Shown here: positions 11,160-23,884 of the stretch, piece after piece
Layout of the letters: every line of letters begins with the position of its first letter
Numbering within the stretch: position 1 is the first letter of the stretch
Origin: Theobroma cacao
Lineage: Eukaryota; Streptophyta; Magnoliopsida; Malvales; Malvaceae
Length of the DNA: 64,000 nucleotides
Assembly: GCF_000208745.1 (NCBI RefSeq)
Contig: NC_030859.1
Coordinates: 13,539,356 to 13,603,355 of the forward strand
Direction of reading: 5' to 3'
The notes under the pieces: model-generated
Seen by the model: only the letters and a program-made list of their open reading frames with translations
Database searches by the model: none
What the model was told of the DNA's origin: nothing
Translations under genes and position numbers: made by a program

Positions 11160-14100
11160 TGCTAGGAACGGCATGATTAGAGCATCAACGCAGCGGAATA
11201 AAAAAATTGAAATAAAATAAAAACCATACCTCACACCTTTGGATCACCTTGGTTGTCTAATGCAAAGTTATGCACCACATAAAATCAGAAAAAGTTTATT
11301 TTCTTTTCTTTATTTTTGGATGTTAATGTATCATCTTTGACATGCTTAATTTTAGGAATCATATTCTTTAAATTAAATGTTTAAAAAAACCAGCATAATT
11401 ATGGAACCAATTCCATAACTTATCCTCAGCCAATTAACTAATTTAATTGATCATTTATTGGTGTAAAATTTTGACAAATTCTATGTCTTAACCAAGACAA
11501 TGTCCTGCTATAGACAGCAGCAGACATGTCCTAATTACGTGGCATTATGGTGCTGTATCTTTAGGAATTTAATTCCAATAAAATTTATCCTGATAGATAA
11601 CTCATGGAACTATTCCAAAATAAATTTTCAAGATTTTAGGAGGTGATTTGTCTATTCAAAAAATTCAAAAACCGTGACCTTTATCTGTAGGAGGCAAAAT
11701 TGGTTTTTGAGTCCTTTTGAAATTCTTTGTGACTAAAACTTAGGAATTTAATTCCTAATAAAATTTATCCTGATAAATAATGTCACGATTCGGTACTCCT
11801 CTCGAGTCCGTGACAACTGCCACGGTGTTCCGGTAGACACTCATTACTCGAAATGTCAATATGAAATCTCGCAAGGCTTAATATCAGTTTCTCTTTTCCC
11901 CTGTGAGTAACCGTTGCCAAATATCATGTTCTAAAAGATTTTAAGCTATTTCCAACTTAAAACAAATAAAATAATAATTTTCGTCTCACATTGGTATTTC
12001 GGTCATTTTTTTCAAAAATTTCGAAATCAGCTAAAATATAGTATACGAGTACGAAACACATAATTCATATTCAAAAATAAATTTAAAAGTCTAAAACCTT
12101 CATTTAAAACGAAATTATGATTATTTGGATATAATAAGAAAATAAAATAAATATTAAGTAAAATATTCTATTTTCTTATTAAACAATATTTTTAGAGTTA
12201 TACGTAAATAATTTTTGTGGCGTAAAAGCAAAATAAATTCATACATACTGTAATACAGTAAGTCAGAGTATTTAATTTAATTTACAATAACCAGTGGGCC
12301 TCCGAATAACCAAAAGTAAAGAAGACTATGAACCTACAGTTTGGAGGATGTAAATCCAATGGTAGTCCTTGATGAAATCAGCTATCTACAGCCTAATCTG
12401 AGCCTGAAATAGATGGAAAGGAGAGTGGTGAGATTATATAATCCCAGTGAGTAAACGAACATCATTCAAAATATCTAAAGTTGAGTAAAAGGAGACTATT
12501 AAAATGTTCCCACTAAATATGTAATTCATAGCATAAATATTCATTTCATTTAAAAACATTAACATGGCTTATGAGTATCTTAAAAGCTTGGCTCCTACCA
12601 AAATCATTCTCGAGGATACCTTGGTCGAGACATTTAACCGAGTCCGCCAAGGCTGTTTAAAAATTACTTATACACGTAAACATATTTTTAGTTTGAAAAA
12701 CACAACCGTCCCTTGGCGTTAGCGGAGTTCATCATCACGAGGTGGTTCGACATGACGTAAACTCTAACCATACCTCAGGAGATACCTTACGCGCCTTTCC
12801 GACCAAGGTACATATATAACCGAATTCTGTGCCCCTCTAATAGGCTGGTCCACAGAACCCGCCCACTGTAGCAAGCTAAACCCACCATACAATAAAATTT
12901 TGACAGCATGACAGGGTTAATTTAATACTACCTAGCCTGTAAATGTAAAATAGAACAATTCATATAGTTCACAAAAACCACAACCTAGCCAGTCATGCCA
13001 ACACATTAACATAAGCCATCAATTCAAATCATAAATTTACAATATATCAAGTGGTCTCCAATTACTCTATTTTTCAAAATCATTATTCAATTTCAAGACA
13101 ATTTATAAAATCTTTTCATGTAAACACATTTTGTTTGTAAAACACAAAGATTTACCATTTAAACTCATTTTCATAAAATTTCACCAAAATCGAATAAAAA
13201 CATACTTTAGATAATTAAAATGATGATAAGGTTACTTACAATGTCTAGAGTGCGGATTTTCGAAGTACTTAAACTACTGTTCCTCGGGTGCAATTTCCTT
13301 GCCTTTATCGGAGGACTCACCACCTTGACACAGCACAAAATCGAGAAACTTACTTCATTGGTACTAAATTGAAACTAAACTAATTTAGACTACTAATGCA
13401 TGATATGGAATGCAAAATGCACGGGTAACCATCTAAATCCAGTATTGGCCTAATTCGTCTTATCACCCGATTAATTGGCCAACACATCCAATTTAGCTCC
13501 AAATTGCTCCATTTCTTTTCCAATACCTTAATTCACCAAACTCAAGTCCAATAGCCTAAAATTTGGCAAAACCATCATTACTTTTCTTTCTTAGAATTTT
13601 CGGTCAATAATGGTGCATTAATACCGTGATTTTTCCTACTATTTTTCTACATCATAATTCATCATTTTCTAACCAATTCTCTTAAAATAAAAATCAAATT
13701 CATCCTCACTCAATACAAGGTAGGTTCGGCCATTGATGGGTGATGGGGAAAATGAATTCTTTTCTTATTGTTTTGCTTCTAGACATGGTAAACTAACTAA
13801 AAACACTAACATAACTTGAAATCAAATCAATCCAACATCATTCTCTCTCCATACCCATTTGGCCAGCCATGAATTCACCATGAAAATTTGAAATTTAACC
13901 ATGAAAAATAAGGAGAAATGCTTAAGGAAAATAGATTTCAAGTTTAAATTGAGAAATCCTACCTTTTTCACTTGTTTTCCTTGATTTTCCACACTTTTTC
14001 TCTTGAAATTCTCCACCTAGGGTTTGTTCTCTTCCTTTTTCCCTTTGTTCTTGGTGTGACCAAACATAAAGAGTGAAATAAGAGAGGTTTGTGTTGGTTT

Positions 14101-15465
14101 TTAATGTAATTTATAAATAAATCAAAGCTTGACACTTGTCACCATCCCATTGGTCCATTTTTAAACTTAACAATTAAGCAATCTCTCTCCACCACATAAA
14201 ATCCTTCAATTATCCTCAATAATAATGGTTGAAATTCATGTGCTAGACAAGTGTTGGGTGGTGTAAAATTATAATTTTGCTCTCGGGGTGGCAAAATGAC
14301 TATTTTACCCCTATGCTCGAAAAATATTGGAATTAAAATTTTTCACTTCCCAAACTCAAATTATGTTCTAAATAGTCAATCTTGATCAACCTTAGTCAAA
14401 AATTTCATCCAACACTCACATCTTAACCTCGGGTTACAAAATGACCATTTTGCCCCTAAATCACGAAAATTTTAATTTGACTCCAAATCGATCCTCGAAC
14501 TCCGAATCACCATTTTAAGTTATTCTTGGGTTTTAAAATTCTCAATTTCATCTTAAATTCTCTCTTTGATCTAGTTCAAGGCTTAATTCAACTTAGTTGC
14601 ACCACTAGGTACACTACCGACTTTAGAAAATTTTTCGGGGCTTTCCTAGTATGCAAGCATTCTGTCAATCACATGAATGACATGGCTAATATTTATAAAG
14701 TCAGGCTTGACAGATAACTCATGGAACTATTTCATAGTAATTTTCTAGGATTTTAGGAAATGTTTTTAGCTGTCAAAAAAATTCAAAACCGTGGCTTGCT
14801 GCTGCAAAGGCAGCAACAGTTTTGACTCCACCAACTCAACTTTATGAAGGCTTATTTCTAGGGATTTAAATCCTTAAAATTCTTGGCAACAATTTGAATA
14901 ATTTATGGAACCTTTTCATTAAAAAAAAATCCTCAGCCAATTGGTGCAACTAATTGCATAACCATGACTATCACTATTGTAAACAACAGCTGTTTTAGCC
15001 ATGTTTTGGTAACTTTACCTCCACCAGTAGCCACACATAATCACTCATCTTGGAACATTTCCAATGTGTATTGATCCCTTAATTTTTCTACATTTTATGA
15101 AGCACTTAAGCCTCACTTTTATGGCTGAAAATGAACCAATACCATGGCTGGACAGAATCGAATTCTACCATTTAAATCACACCATAATGTCATGAGATCA
15201 AATCTTTATTTGCTAAATTAATTTGTGCATCTCATGCACATGTCAATCTGTAATATTTTGACATTAAAATGAGATTAATATTATGACAAATAAAATTTAA
15301 AATTTACAATTAAAATCTATCTAGAAATCGAAATAACTAGAACAAATTGTAAAATTTTAAAACTTACTAATTTGTGTAGAACAAAACCCGAACATCTCAT
15401 ATTCCTTTTCAACAAGGCATTAACAACAATAGACATTAAAATGTGTTAAAATCGAACCAAGGAAG
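11160..15465 (-). mobile_element. Copia-type LTR end fragment and long non-coding leader (interrupted)
   Basis: 11160 to about 11260 resembles the terminal part of a copia LTR (ACGCAGCGGAA, then TTTGGATCACCTTGG, as in the LTR at 15479). From about 11384 to 15465 the - strand matches the leader that follows the LTR at 46832-58138 (58152-59260). It is built of degenerate ~180-bp modules (see finding). A 2932-bp solo LTR interrupts it at 11781-14712. I see no gag or pol reading frame, so this may be a non-autonomous copia derivative. Confidence 0.6.
11781..14712. mobile_element. Solo LTR, 2932 bp, inserted in the copia leader
   Basis: It begins TGTCACGATTC and ends GGCTTGACA. It is bordered by AATAA (11776-11780) and GATAA (14713-14717). 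A related leader module at about 11590 reads CTGATAGATAACTCATGG without interruption, which shows the pre-insertion site and explains the one mismatch as a later mutation. There is no coding sequence of the element's own. It shares a several-hundred-base block with the solo LTR at 7393-10474 but has different ends. Confidence 0.8.
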
Positions 15466-15477
15466 GCTCTGATACCA
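15466..15477 (-). other. Primer-binding site (initiator Met-tRNA type)
   Basis: The - strand reads TGGTATCAGAGC one base after the LTR end CCCATCA. This is the usual copia primer site complementary to the 3' end of initiator methionine tRNA. Confidence 0.85.
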
Positions 15478-15478
15478 C

Positions 15479-17338
15479 TGATGGGTTTGACTATGGATGG
15501 CATGCTCAAAATACGCAGCGGAAAGAAAATTAAAAACTTTATAACTAAACAACAAAATATGCCTCCACCCATGGATCACCTTGATGATATTTAACACCTA
15601 AAAGCACAAAATAAATTATTGTTTAGAAAGTTACCTTGACATGTAATTTCGTAATCACAATGGCACTTTTCGAAGCAATCCCGCGAACACCACAAGGAGC
15701 AAAAACCCTAGCCAATCAAGTGTTTGGCCTCCAATAATAGTACACACGATTGCACTTGAACCTTCAACAAAGGAAGAAGTTTCTAACTATACTTTGTGCT
15801 AGCAAAGATGACAACAATTGTCCTTTTTTTCTTTTTCACAATCTTAGTCGAACCTTTCTCGAAAATTGCTTCATAAACAATTTTCTCTTTCACACAAAGG
15901 GAGTGGTAGCAAAGAAAGAAAATGTTTTTCTTTTTTTGACAAAAACTATGTTTTCTTCAATTGTGAAAAACTCTCATATGGAAAATAGTTAATAGGTGAC
16001 TTATATAGTTAGGTTAAAATAACTTCAATTTTGTAATTAAGCCCTCAATATTATAACACATTATAATATTGGGCTTATTACTTAATTAAACTCTTTTAAT
16101 TAAGTCCTTGAAAATTAAAATCAAAATTAATTTTCTTTATATTTTGCGATCAAGGCCTTATAGGTATAACTATTTATAATTATGTCAATAACTTAATTAA
16201 ACTCTTTTAATTAAGTTTATAGAAATTAATTACCTAGCATGTGATTTAAGTCTAACTTAAATCATCACTCTCCCAATTTAATTCAAATGCAATCATTATG
16301 TGTGACCCTTTAGGTTCCCAACATGTTGGCAATGAAATTGATTAATGACTTAATTGATTAATATAAATTTCAATAAATTAGTTTATAATCAATTCCATAG
16401 ACCAAGATTGGCATCTAGCAATGCATCATGGCCACCCAATTGATGGGAGAGTCAAAGGGTTCTTTGACAACCTTTCAGTGTACAGTCTATCAATGTAATT
16501 CATTCCCTCATCATATATCTCGAAGATGATAAGAGTTTGGTACAATGTCTACTCTTATTAACCTTCATATTTGTTCCTGCAATTATAGCATTAACTTTAT
16601 AGAGAGTTATGAAACCTTTTTCATAATCTCCATGTCGCCTTGGCAAAGGACTTCAATAAGCTAATGTTAACCAAGAACTGATAAGATATGTCCTCTAAAA
16701 CACTTAAGGTGATGATTCCTATCTTGACCACTCATTTGCTTTCACATGCTTCATACTATACCAAAAAGCATCCTATTTTGGCATCCTTGGTTAGGCACCC
16801 ATAGGGATGAAAACAAAGCATAGCACTCCACACATAAGACAACCTGGTGTTTCAAGTCTAGGGAGTATTTACACAACTGACACATGAGAAGTGTTGTATA
16901 GACATTAGAGTGTATTACCAAATGCACTTCTCATGGCGGGTCATGTTCAGTAAACTTGCTCTCTTAGGCAAACACCTATATTCTAGTTCTAGGTATCTCT
17001 ATACTTCAATCTATGGGATTGATTGCTTACTTCCAAAGTAAGAAACATAGAATATACTAGTCTCTAAGCATTATTGATGTCCAGTCTCAATGATACATTG
17101 ACCAGGAACATTTTGAGATTATGCTTTGATGCATAGGAATCTCATAACTGTAACCCATTACAGTTTCCTTGCAAGGCATATTAATCTCATGGACTTCATC
17201 CAATTAGACTAATAACTCATTATAATTAATGTCTTATTGATGAAGGAAAACCTCTAATCATTCAACATGAATGATACTGTTGCATGATTGGAATCAAGCC
17301 TCAACCAATTCCAATTGACTGCAGAGCTCATCGCAACA
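15479..17338 (-). mobile_element. Copia-type LTR, copy A (5' LTR), 1860 bp
   Basis: On the - strand it runs from TGTTGCGATGAGC (17338) to CAAACCCATCA (15479), followed by the primer-binding site. It is closely similar along its length to copy B at 44112-45969 and, in reverse, to copy C at 46832-58138. A short open frame at 15750-15992 is also present in copy B, but it is just shared LTR sequence. Confidence 0.85.
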
Positions 17339-18300
17339 CTAACTTGAAAGCCCTATAAAAACAACATTTTGGAAGACTTTTGAAAAGAAAATGAAACACC
17401 AGATTAATATATAAGAATCAAGCCACAAAGTCATTGAAGTTGAGAAGAATTTGGAAGATCAAGATTATAATTCTTGGGTTCTATCATCTTTTTGTTATTC
17501 TTTTACTTTTTTTTTTAGTTTGATTTGAATGTTTAAACCTAATTTGAAGATGATGTGTGACTTGAGGGGGAACTAAGTCATTTATCTAAGATTATGATTA
17601 AACTTAATACCCAATCTGATTTATTTATCTCTCTTTTGCTTAAGTTTGATGAATTTAAGTTTGCATATTTTATTCAGTTCTTAATGCTTCTAATTGCTTA
17701 ATTACCATTTAGATTGAATTAAAAACCTAAGTTAAATCTTGACGAAGGAGATTTAGATAGACCTTGAATAAAATAGCGTACGATTGAATACACTTAATTG
17801 ATTAGGTGGTTTGATTTGCAAATACGGTAGACGTACACCTATATGCCATACGTAACCAAAATTATAGCATGAACTTAATGAATCTATCTTTAATCTAATT
17901 TGCATAGACATATAGTAAATTAATTGTAAGAGATATTTTATGAGAAACTCAACAGAGACTTGTAAATAATTTAGGATTCTATGTTAGTAACTTAATCCAT
18001 TAAGTTAAGTTAAGAGAGAGGGACAATAATCAGCTGAAGTATTAAGGAACATCATAATCTTAGGTCTAAAAGTCAATCAAATCTAAAAAAGTAATTTTAC
18101 TGAGTAAATTTAGATTAGTTTTAGTTTTTAAGATTGATTTTATTTTGCTTTTTAATTTTAGTGTTTGGATAAAATCAGGATGTGTAATTTTAGTAATTAA
18201 TAGTAAGAATTAATTCAAGTCCCTGTAGGATCGACACTCTACTCATCATTATATTATTTTTGCAATATGTATACTTGTATGGGTAGAAAATTGAACAACA
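17339..18300 (+). mobile_element. 3' part of a gypsy LTR
   Basis: It matches, in reverse complement, the inner half of the LTR at 47408-50668 (CCCTATAAAAAC, then AATCAAGCCACAAAG, GTGTCGAT-type text, AGAAAATTGAACAACA). It ends GAACAACA at 18300. It most likely completes the LTR begun at 10738. The following DNA is not a matching primer site; it is the leader of an opposite-strand element. Confidence 0.65.
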
Positions 18301-20217
18301 ACTGCTACACTCCTGCACATGTTGTTTCCTCTAATTTCTAGCCATGTTTTCAACTTGCTCACTGTCTTGGAGATTTTATCTCGGTAATCTTTGAAAAGTT
18401 TCCCTTATTTTCAAATCACACAAAACCCATTCCAAACTCCACACTCTTCTCATATAATGGTTTTACGTACCTGAAAACAAAGAAAAATAAAGCTTGAATT
18501 AAAACTAGCTTGTTTGGTATTAGTATTAACAAAAGAATAGAAAAACAACTCCTCGACAATAATGTCAAAAACTTGTTGCTTGCTAAATTACTCAGATATT
18601 TGTTTTAAAGATTTTCTCAATTCAACAAGGAAATCATGCAAGTGCACATGGTCGTCAACAAGTAATATATTAAAAAGTTAAGTTTGTTGATCCCTCAAGA
18701 AGTTGGTTTCTACATGTTGCTAATTATTAAAATCATAACAAGATAAGTTTTATCCAAGCACTAAAAAAAACAAGTTGTTGAAATGAAATGAAATTTAACT
18801 TAAAAACCTAAATTAATCTAAGACTTGCAAATTAAAATGATAGTAGGAGAAACACTGTAATTAAAGCCTACGACTATGAATTTAGCTATGCTTTATTAGG
18901 ATACAAGATTAATTAACTATCTACTCTTTATGGGGATCAATGTTAGTCTAGGTTCCTTAAGCATACATAATACTCTGTTGAGTCATCACACAATTGCCTA
19001 GCTTCATTAACTATCTATATGTCTAAAAAAAATTAATTAAAGCTAAGTTAATTAAGTTTAGGTCTTATATTTGACTATGTCTGATTAATAAGTATATATC
19101 TATCCTATTAATTAATCACCCACTTAATTTCTTAACATGGAATGAACATACACTACTTAAATTTAGGGCTATTTAGGCTATATTTTTCAATCTGCATCTA
19201 AAACCCTATACTCAACTTGTTAATGATCAAGCAACAAATGAGGCAATAAGCACAAATTTGAATAAACATTGATATTCCCATAAAAAGCAAGTAGAAATCA
19301 ATCCAACATATCCAACTACACAATAACATCCACCAAAATCCTAGATTAAGTGTTCTAGCTCAACATATTCAAAAGGCTAATACACATTTCAGCAAAATGA
19401 AACATTGTTCTATAAAAAGAGTTAGAGAGAGAAAATCAAATTTAGAGTGAGAAATTGTTTGGTGCAGTTTTTTGATCCTTCCAAGCTCTTGATTCCTTTT
19501 CTTTTTCCTCCTTTCTCCTTTTGTTTTTTGATTTTTTTTCTCCTCTAGAAGCTGCATTAACCTCTCCCCCTTGAAAACCCCTTTAAAATGGCCTATATAT
19601 ACTTCTTTTAAAGCCCTAGAGTAAAAAATCAGAAATTGCAGATTTGAAAAACCCTACTCGAGCGCCACTGAGGTGGGTGGCTGGTGCTACAGCGCCCAGC
19701 TCACTATTTTGTGTGGGAAACATTTCTTCTTGGCTGTTCAAGCTGCTTAGTGCAAAGTTACTATGGTCCAACTACTTCTAACATGATTTTGACCATGTTT
19801 TGATCCGAACTAGGTAAACTGATAAACATAAAAATTATAGCTCTTCTCCTTAACTTTCCAATGGTCTAAAAATCATATTGATTGGACTTTTTTTATCTTA
19901 AGTTATGTCTGAAATACCACAGCATATTCGGTGAAGTCTACACCTGACCAACTTATACAATTCCTTGCCACTTGACCCCTTCTCTTTTAAGAATCTTGAA
20001 AACATAGGAACTAAATCAGCCATAGCTAAAAATAGACATTTTTACCATACAAATGAACTATAATAACTTGAAGTAAACTAGCTCAATCATGAGTTAACTA
20101 ATTAAAGAAAAACGAAGAAAACTAATTAAAACTACTTAAAACTTTGCCTAAACTCAAAGACTTAACTATTTTATCACTCAAAATATGACAAGATAACTCT
20201 GTATAATAGAGTTATCA
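18301..20217 (-). mobile_element. Gypsy (Athila/Tat-type) leader, degraded primer site and LTR
   Basis: The right end GAGTTATCA at 20217 is the reversed TGATAACTC start, with the ATAACTCTAT hairpin head. The LTR reaches 18574. The next - strand bases, 18573 to about 18552, are a decayed version of the TTTTTGGCGTCGTTG primer site seen at 55451-55473. The rest to 18301 matches the leader at about 55330-55450. No gag is left. The element is therefore a truncated 5' end, head-on with the + strand LTR that stops at 18300. Confidence 0.65.
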
Positions 20218-21217
20218 AAGCTGTAATAAACTTAGAATTATTCTTAATCTCATTAAGATAATTCAAGCTTATTAACCATGAAATCACTTCACCGTTTCAT
20301 GGTTGCACTCTTTGATTAACTATAATTATAAGAAAGGATTCAATACTTGATATTTATTATAAGTTGTTCAATTGCAAATCTTATATTGTGAACTCTCATA
20401 ACCATCCAATGACAAAAGGTGAAAATGTCAATTTTGTACCTAAGTCTTAGATTTCATCCAATTAGTGATTCAATACTCTAGATCTAATCTTTTGAGTATC
20501 AAGATATGATGAGTAGGTAATTCATCAATCCACTAGACCTACATTAATCACCAATCTTCCTGAAATCACTAGAAGTGTTGTTAATGCTATGAACTCCACT
20601 GTTTGGATATATGTTCTCGGATGTTCACCTCAATTATAATCCCAGCATACAGAGTCTAGATCAATACTTCATGATGATTATGCTCATGGTATATCAAAGA
20701 TTAAAAGGAGATAAAACACAAGTCCACTATTTATTAGGGTTTCGATTCTACTATAAGCAAATGCATAAGTGTGAGATCAAGATTTAAGTAACGGTTAAAC
20801 TTAAATTTGATTCTCACATGATTCTAGTTCATGTTATAGTGCCATTACTCAAAGTCAACCATTCTGATGATTTGAGACTTATCATTCCCTTGAAGTGAAT
20901 CACATTTGTTTCATTGGAAGTAATCTGGAATCTGGAAACTACAACCTTAACACAATAAAGTGACCAGCTTTACTTTATGGTTGTGAACAATTTTTAGATT
21001 CAATTAAAATACATATTTCCTATGTATGACTCTTCATACAAATGTATTTTAATATCTCAATAGAATATGGTACCTTAATAACTATATAATGAATGTTTAC
21101 TTAAAACAAACTCTTCGTCTTATTATCAAATTGTACTTTCATTACAAATAAATTAAATGAAAGTAAACACGAGAATATATTTGCTTTCCAGGGCAACATA
21201 TTCTAAAATTCCTAACA
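20218..21217 (-). mobile_element. Probable copia-like LTR fragment
   Basis: The right end reads ...ATTCCTAACA, so on the - strand it starts TGTTAGGAAT and continues TTTAGAATATGTTGCCC, a plausible copia LTR opening. The left border is uncertain and I found no matching target duplication. No coding frame is present. Confidence 0.4.
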
Positions 21218-22080
21218 ATCTATTCATTACTAAATTCAGATCATGAGTTTAGATAAAATTGTTTCACATGTTGTTTTATAGTGTCAAATTATTTTCATTG
21301 TTTAATCAATCACTCTATAAAAGATTGCAAGCAATGTAGAACATTAATGCTTTTGTGCTTAATAGTCTTTCTTTCTTATTCATATCTACTTTACAATGCA
21401 CCGACACCGCCCTACACATGCGTATACAAAATTTTATGCATGCATCTGCAACACTTCCTGTGCCTTCACTACTTAGTCCGGAATACTTAGTGATTGAGAT
21501 TGATTCATGAAAACCAAATTCTATTTTTTATAGAATTATGTTTACTCTAACAAAAACACAACGCTAACAATAAACTCTTTTGTTTGAATACAAGGCATCC
21601 TCCAAAACCAAATGGAATGACAAATCTATAGCTTAACTGTAGACTTTTTGCCCACTTTTTGCTCATGACACATCACTGAAATTTAATTGCCATTAATTAC
21701 ATAATAGCATCCCTTATCCTTTTTGCATTAAGGCACTAGTATTTACTAAACAGTTTAATCATGACTTCTATATATAACTACAATGCTGGCAATGAATTAA
21801 CAAAAGAGCTTAACTGTGGCAAATTTTTTTGTGATAAGAAGCAACAATATATGATACATAATAGTCCATGTAATGATGTACAAGAACATTAGAAAACCCA
21901 AGTCGAACAAAGAATTAAACAAGGGGATGCGTTGTATAAATTTTGCATAGAATGAAATTGATTTTGTTCATAGAAAATAATTTTCATAGGATCCAAATGC
22001 TTAAAAGAAAACATGGACATATTCAATTATCAATTATGCTTTATAACTATTTGATAATCAATACAACAAAATTGATCTCC
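21218..22080. other. Unassigned intergenic DNA
   Basis: AT-rich, with no coding frame, motif or repeat that I can support. Confidence 0.5.
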
Positions 22081-22084
22081 TAAA

Positions 22085-22430
22085 AATGGCTAATTTTACC
22101 CTAGTGCAAATAAGTCATGTGACTAATGGTTGCTTAATTGTTGTTAGTTAAAATATCACTTATCATTTATGCCATATGATATACTGATATGTCATAATGA
22201 ATGATGACATGGCATATTTGTGTGACATGATGACTGACTACATAGTATACTGATGTGATATGATGACATAACCACATGACATTTTCACTTTCTACATGAA
22301 TGTCATGTTAGTGCTACGTGACATAAAAAATGACAAGTTGCTTTTTAAGTAATAACATTTAATCAACCATTAATCATAAGGGTTTATTTGTCTCAAAATA
22401 AAAATATAAAGTTTAATTGAACGTAACAAA
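22085..22430. repeat. Possible MITE with long imperfect inverted arms
   Basis: The left arm near 22108-22145 (AATAAGTCATGTGACTAATG) pairs imperfectly with the right arm near 22347-22397 (CAACCATTAATCATAAG, read in reverse). The centre (22165-22330) holds many small variants of TGACATG/CATGTCA. No clear target duplication was found. Confidence 0.35.
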
Positions 22431-22657
22431 AAAAATTATTTGAATTTTTTTAAATAATATAGGAACTTTTTTTAACATTATATCTATTTTTTTCAATGAA
22501 AGTATCCAACCTAAAAATATGTATTTTAACATAATGAATATGTAATGCAAGGTCAGAGTAAGAAGTGTTGGTGCCTTTGACCACTTAATTAGTACATCAA
22601 ATCTTAAAAATGTGAGAACTTAACTTCTAGAAAGATATCAGTAATTTAACCTTTTTA

Positions 22658-23752
22658 GCATGTTTGGTTGGGAGAATGGCTAAGCCATTCCCTCTTTATT
22701 CCCAAAGAATTTTGGTTCCTTTATTTGGTTGAAAAATGATCCAAGGAATAGCCATACCATAGGAATGACTATTCTTCAAAATCCTTCAAAACCAAGGAAT
22801 AGCTAATACCACCCTCCCCCATGGTATTAGCTATTCCATGGTTGAGAAATAAATTCAAAAATTAATAAAGACAAAAATACCCCTTACAAGTTTGAAAATT
22901 TACAACTTTATTGGTATAAAATATTATTTTTTTCTCTCTCCTCTTTCTCTCACTTGATTCCAACTTTTAATAAAATATTAATATTAATTATAANNNNNNN
23001 NNNNNNNNNNNNNNNNNNNNNNNNNNNNNNNNNNNNNNNNNNNNNNNNNNNNNNNNNNNNNNNNNNNNNNNNNNNNNNNNNNNNNNNNNNNNNNNNNNNN
23101 NNNNNNNNNNNNNNNNNNNNNNNNNNNNNNNNNNNNNNNNNNNNNNNNNNNNNNNNNNNNNNNNNNNNNNNNNNNNNNNNNNNNNNNNNNNNNNNNNNNN
23201 NNNNNNNNNNNNNNNNNNNNNNNNNNNNNNNNNNNNNNNNNNNNNNNNNNNNNNNNNNNNNNNNNNNNNNNNNNNNNNNNNNNNNNNNNNNNNNNNNNNN
23301 NNNNNNNNNNNNNNNNNNNNNNNNNNNNNNNNNNNNNNNNNNNNNNNNNNNNNNNNNNNNNNNNNNNNNNNNNNNNNNNNNNNNNNNNNNNNNNNNNNNN
23401 NNNNNNNNNNNNNNNNNNNNNNNNNNNNNNNNNNNNNNNNNNNNNNNNNNNNNNNNNNNNNNNNNNNNNNNNNNNNNNNNNNNNNNNNNNNNNNNNNNNN
23501 NNNNNNNNNNNNNNNNNNNNNNNNNNNNNNNNNNNNNNNNNNNNNNNNNNNNNNNNNNNNNNNNNNNNTTTCTTATTCCAAAATTATTGTTACCAACCAA
23601 ACACTACAATAAGTCATAATAATTATTCCTGTCCTATTCCCTTTGTCATACCAAACTAAGTAATAACTATTCTATTCTATTTCCAGCTCATTCTATTCCC
23701 ACATAATAACTATTCTATTCCATTCCTGTCTATTCCGCCAACCAAACGTACC
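22658..23752. mobile_element. PIF/Harbinger-like element or MITE, interrupted by an assembly gap
   Basis: The ends are near-perfect inverted copies: GCATGTTTGGTTGGGAGAAT on the left, and GGTACGTTTGGTTGGCGGAAT-type on the right (reverse complement of 23731-23752). Both ends are rich in CTATTC/GAATAG words. A terminal GTTTGGTTGG is typical of Tourist/Harbinger-like elements in plants. The three-base target duplication is unclear, and 575 bases of the middle are unknown, so a transposase cannot be excluded. Confidence 0.55.
22994..23568. other. Assembly gap (N run)
   Basis: 575 undetermined bases. Open frames drawn across this run have no meaning. Confidence 1.
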
Positions 23753-23884
23753 ATTTGGGTTCTATATATCAATGATATCTTATAATTAGGTACCATGCAT
23801 TATCTGATTTAATTAAAAAATATTAAAATATGTTATAATCAAGTCCGAATAAGATTTGTATAATAAAACTACTATCTTTCATGG

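Noticed and set aside
15750..15992. Possible conserved small protein, also found at 44383-44622
   Set aside because: Both copies lie in copies A and B of the same LTR. The similarity follows the DNA, and the frame is not kept in copy C.
22950..23619. Open frames of about 220 residues on both strands
   Set aside because: They run through 575 undetermined bases.
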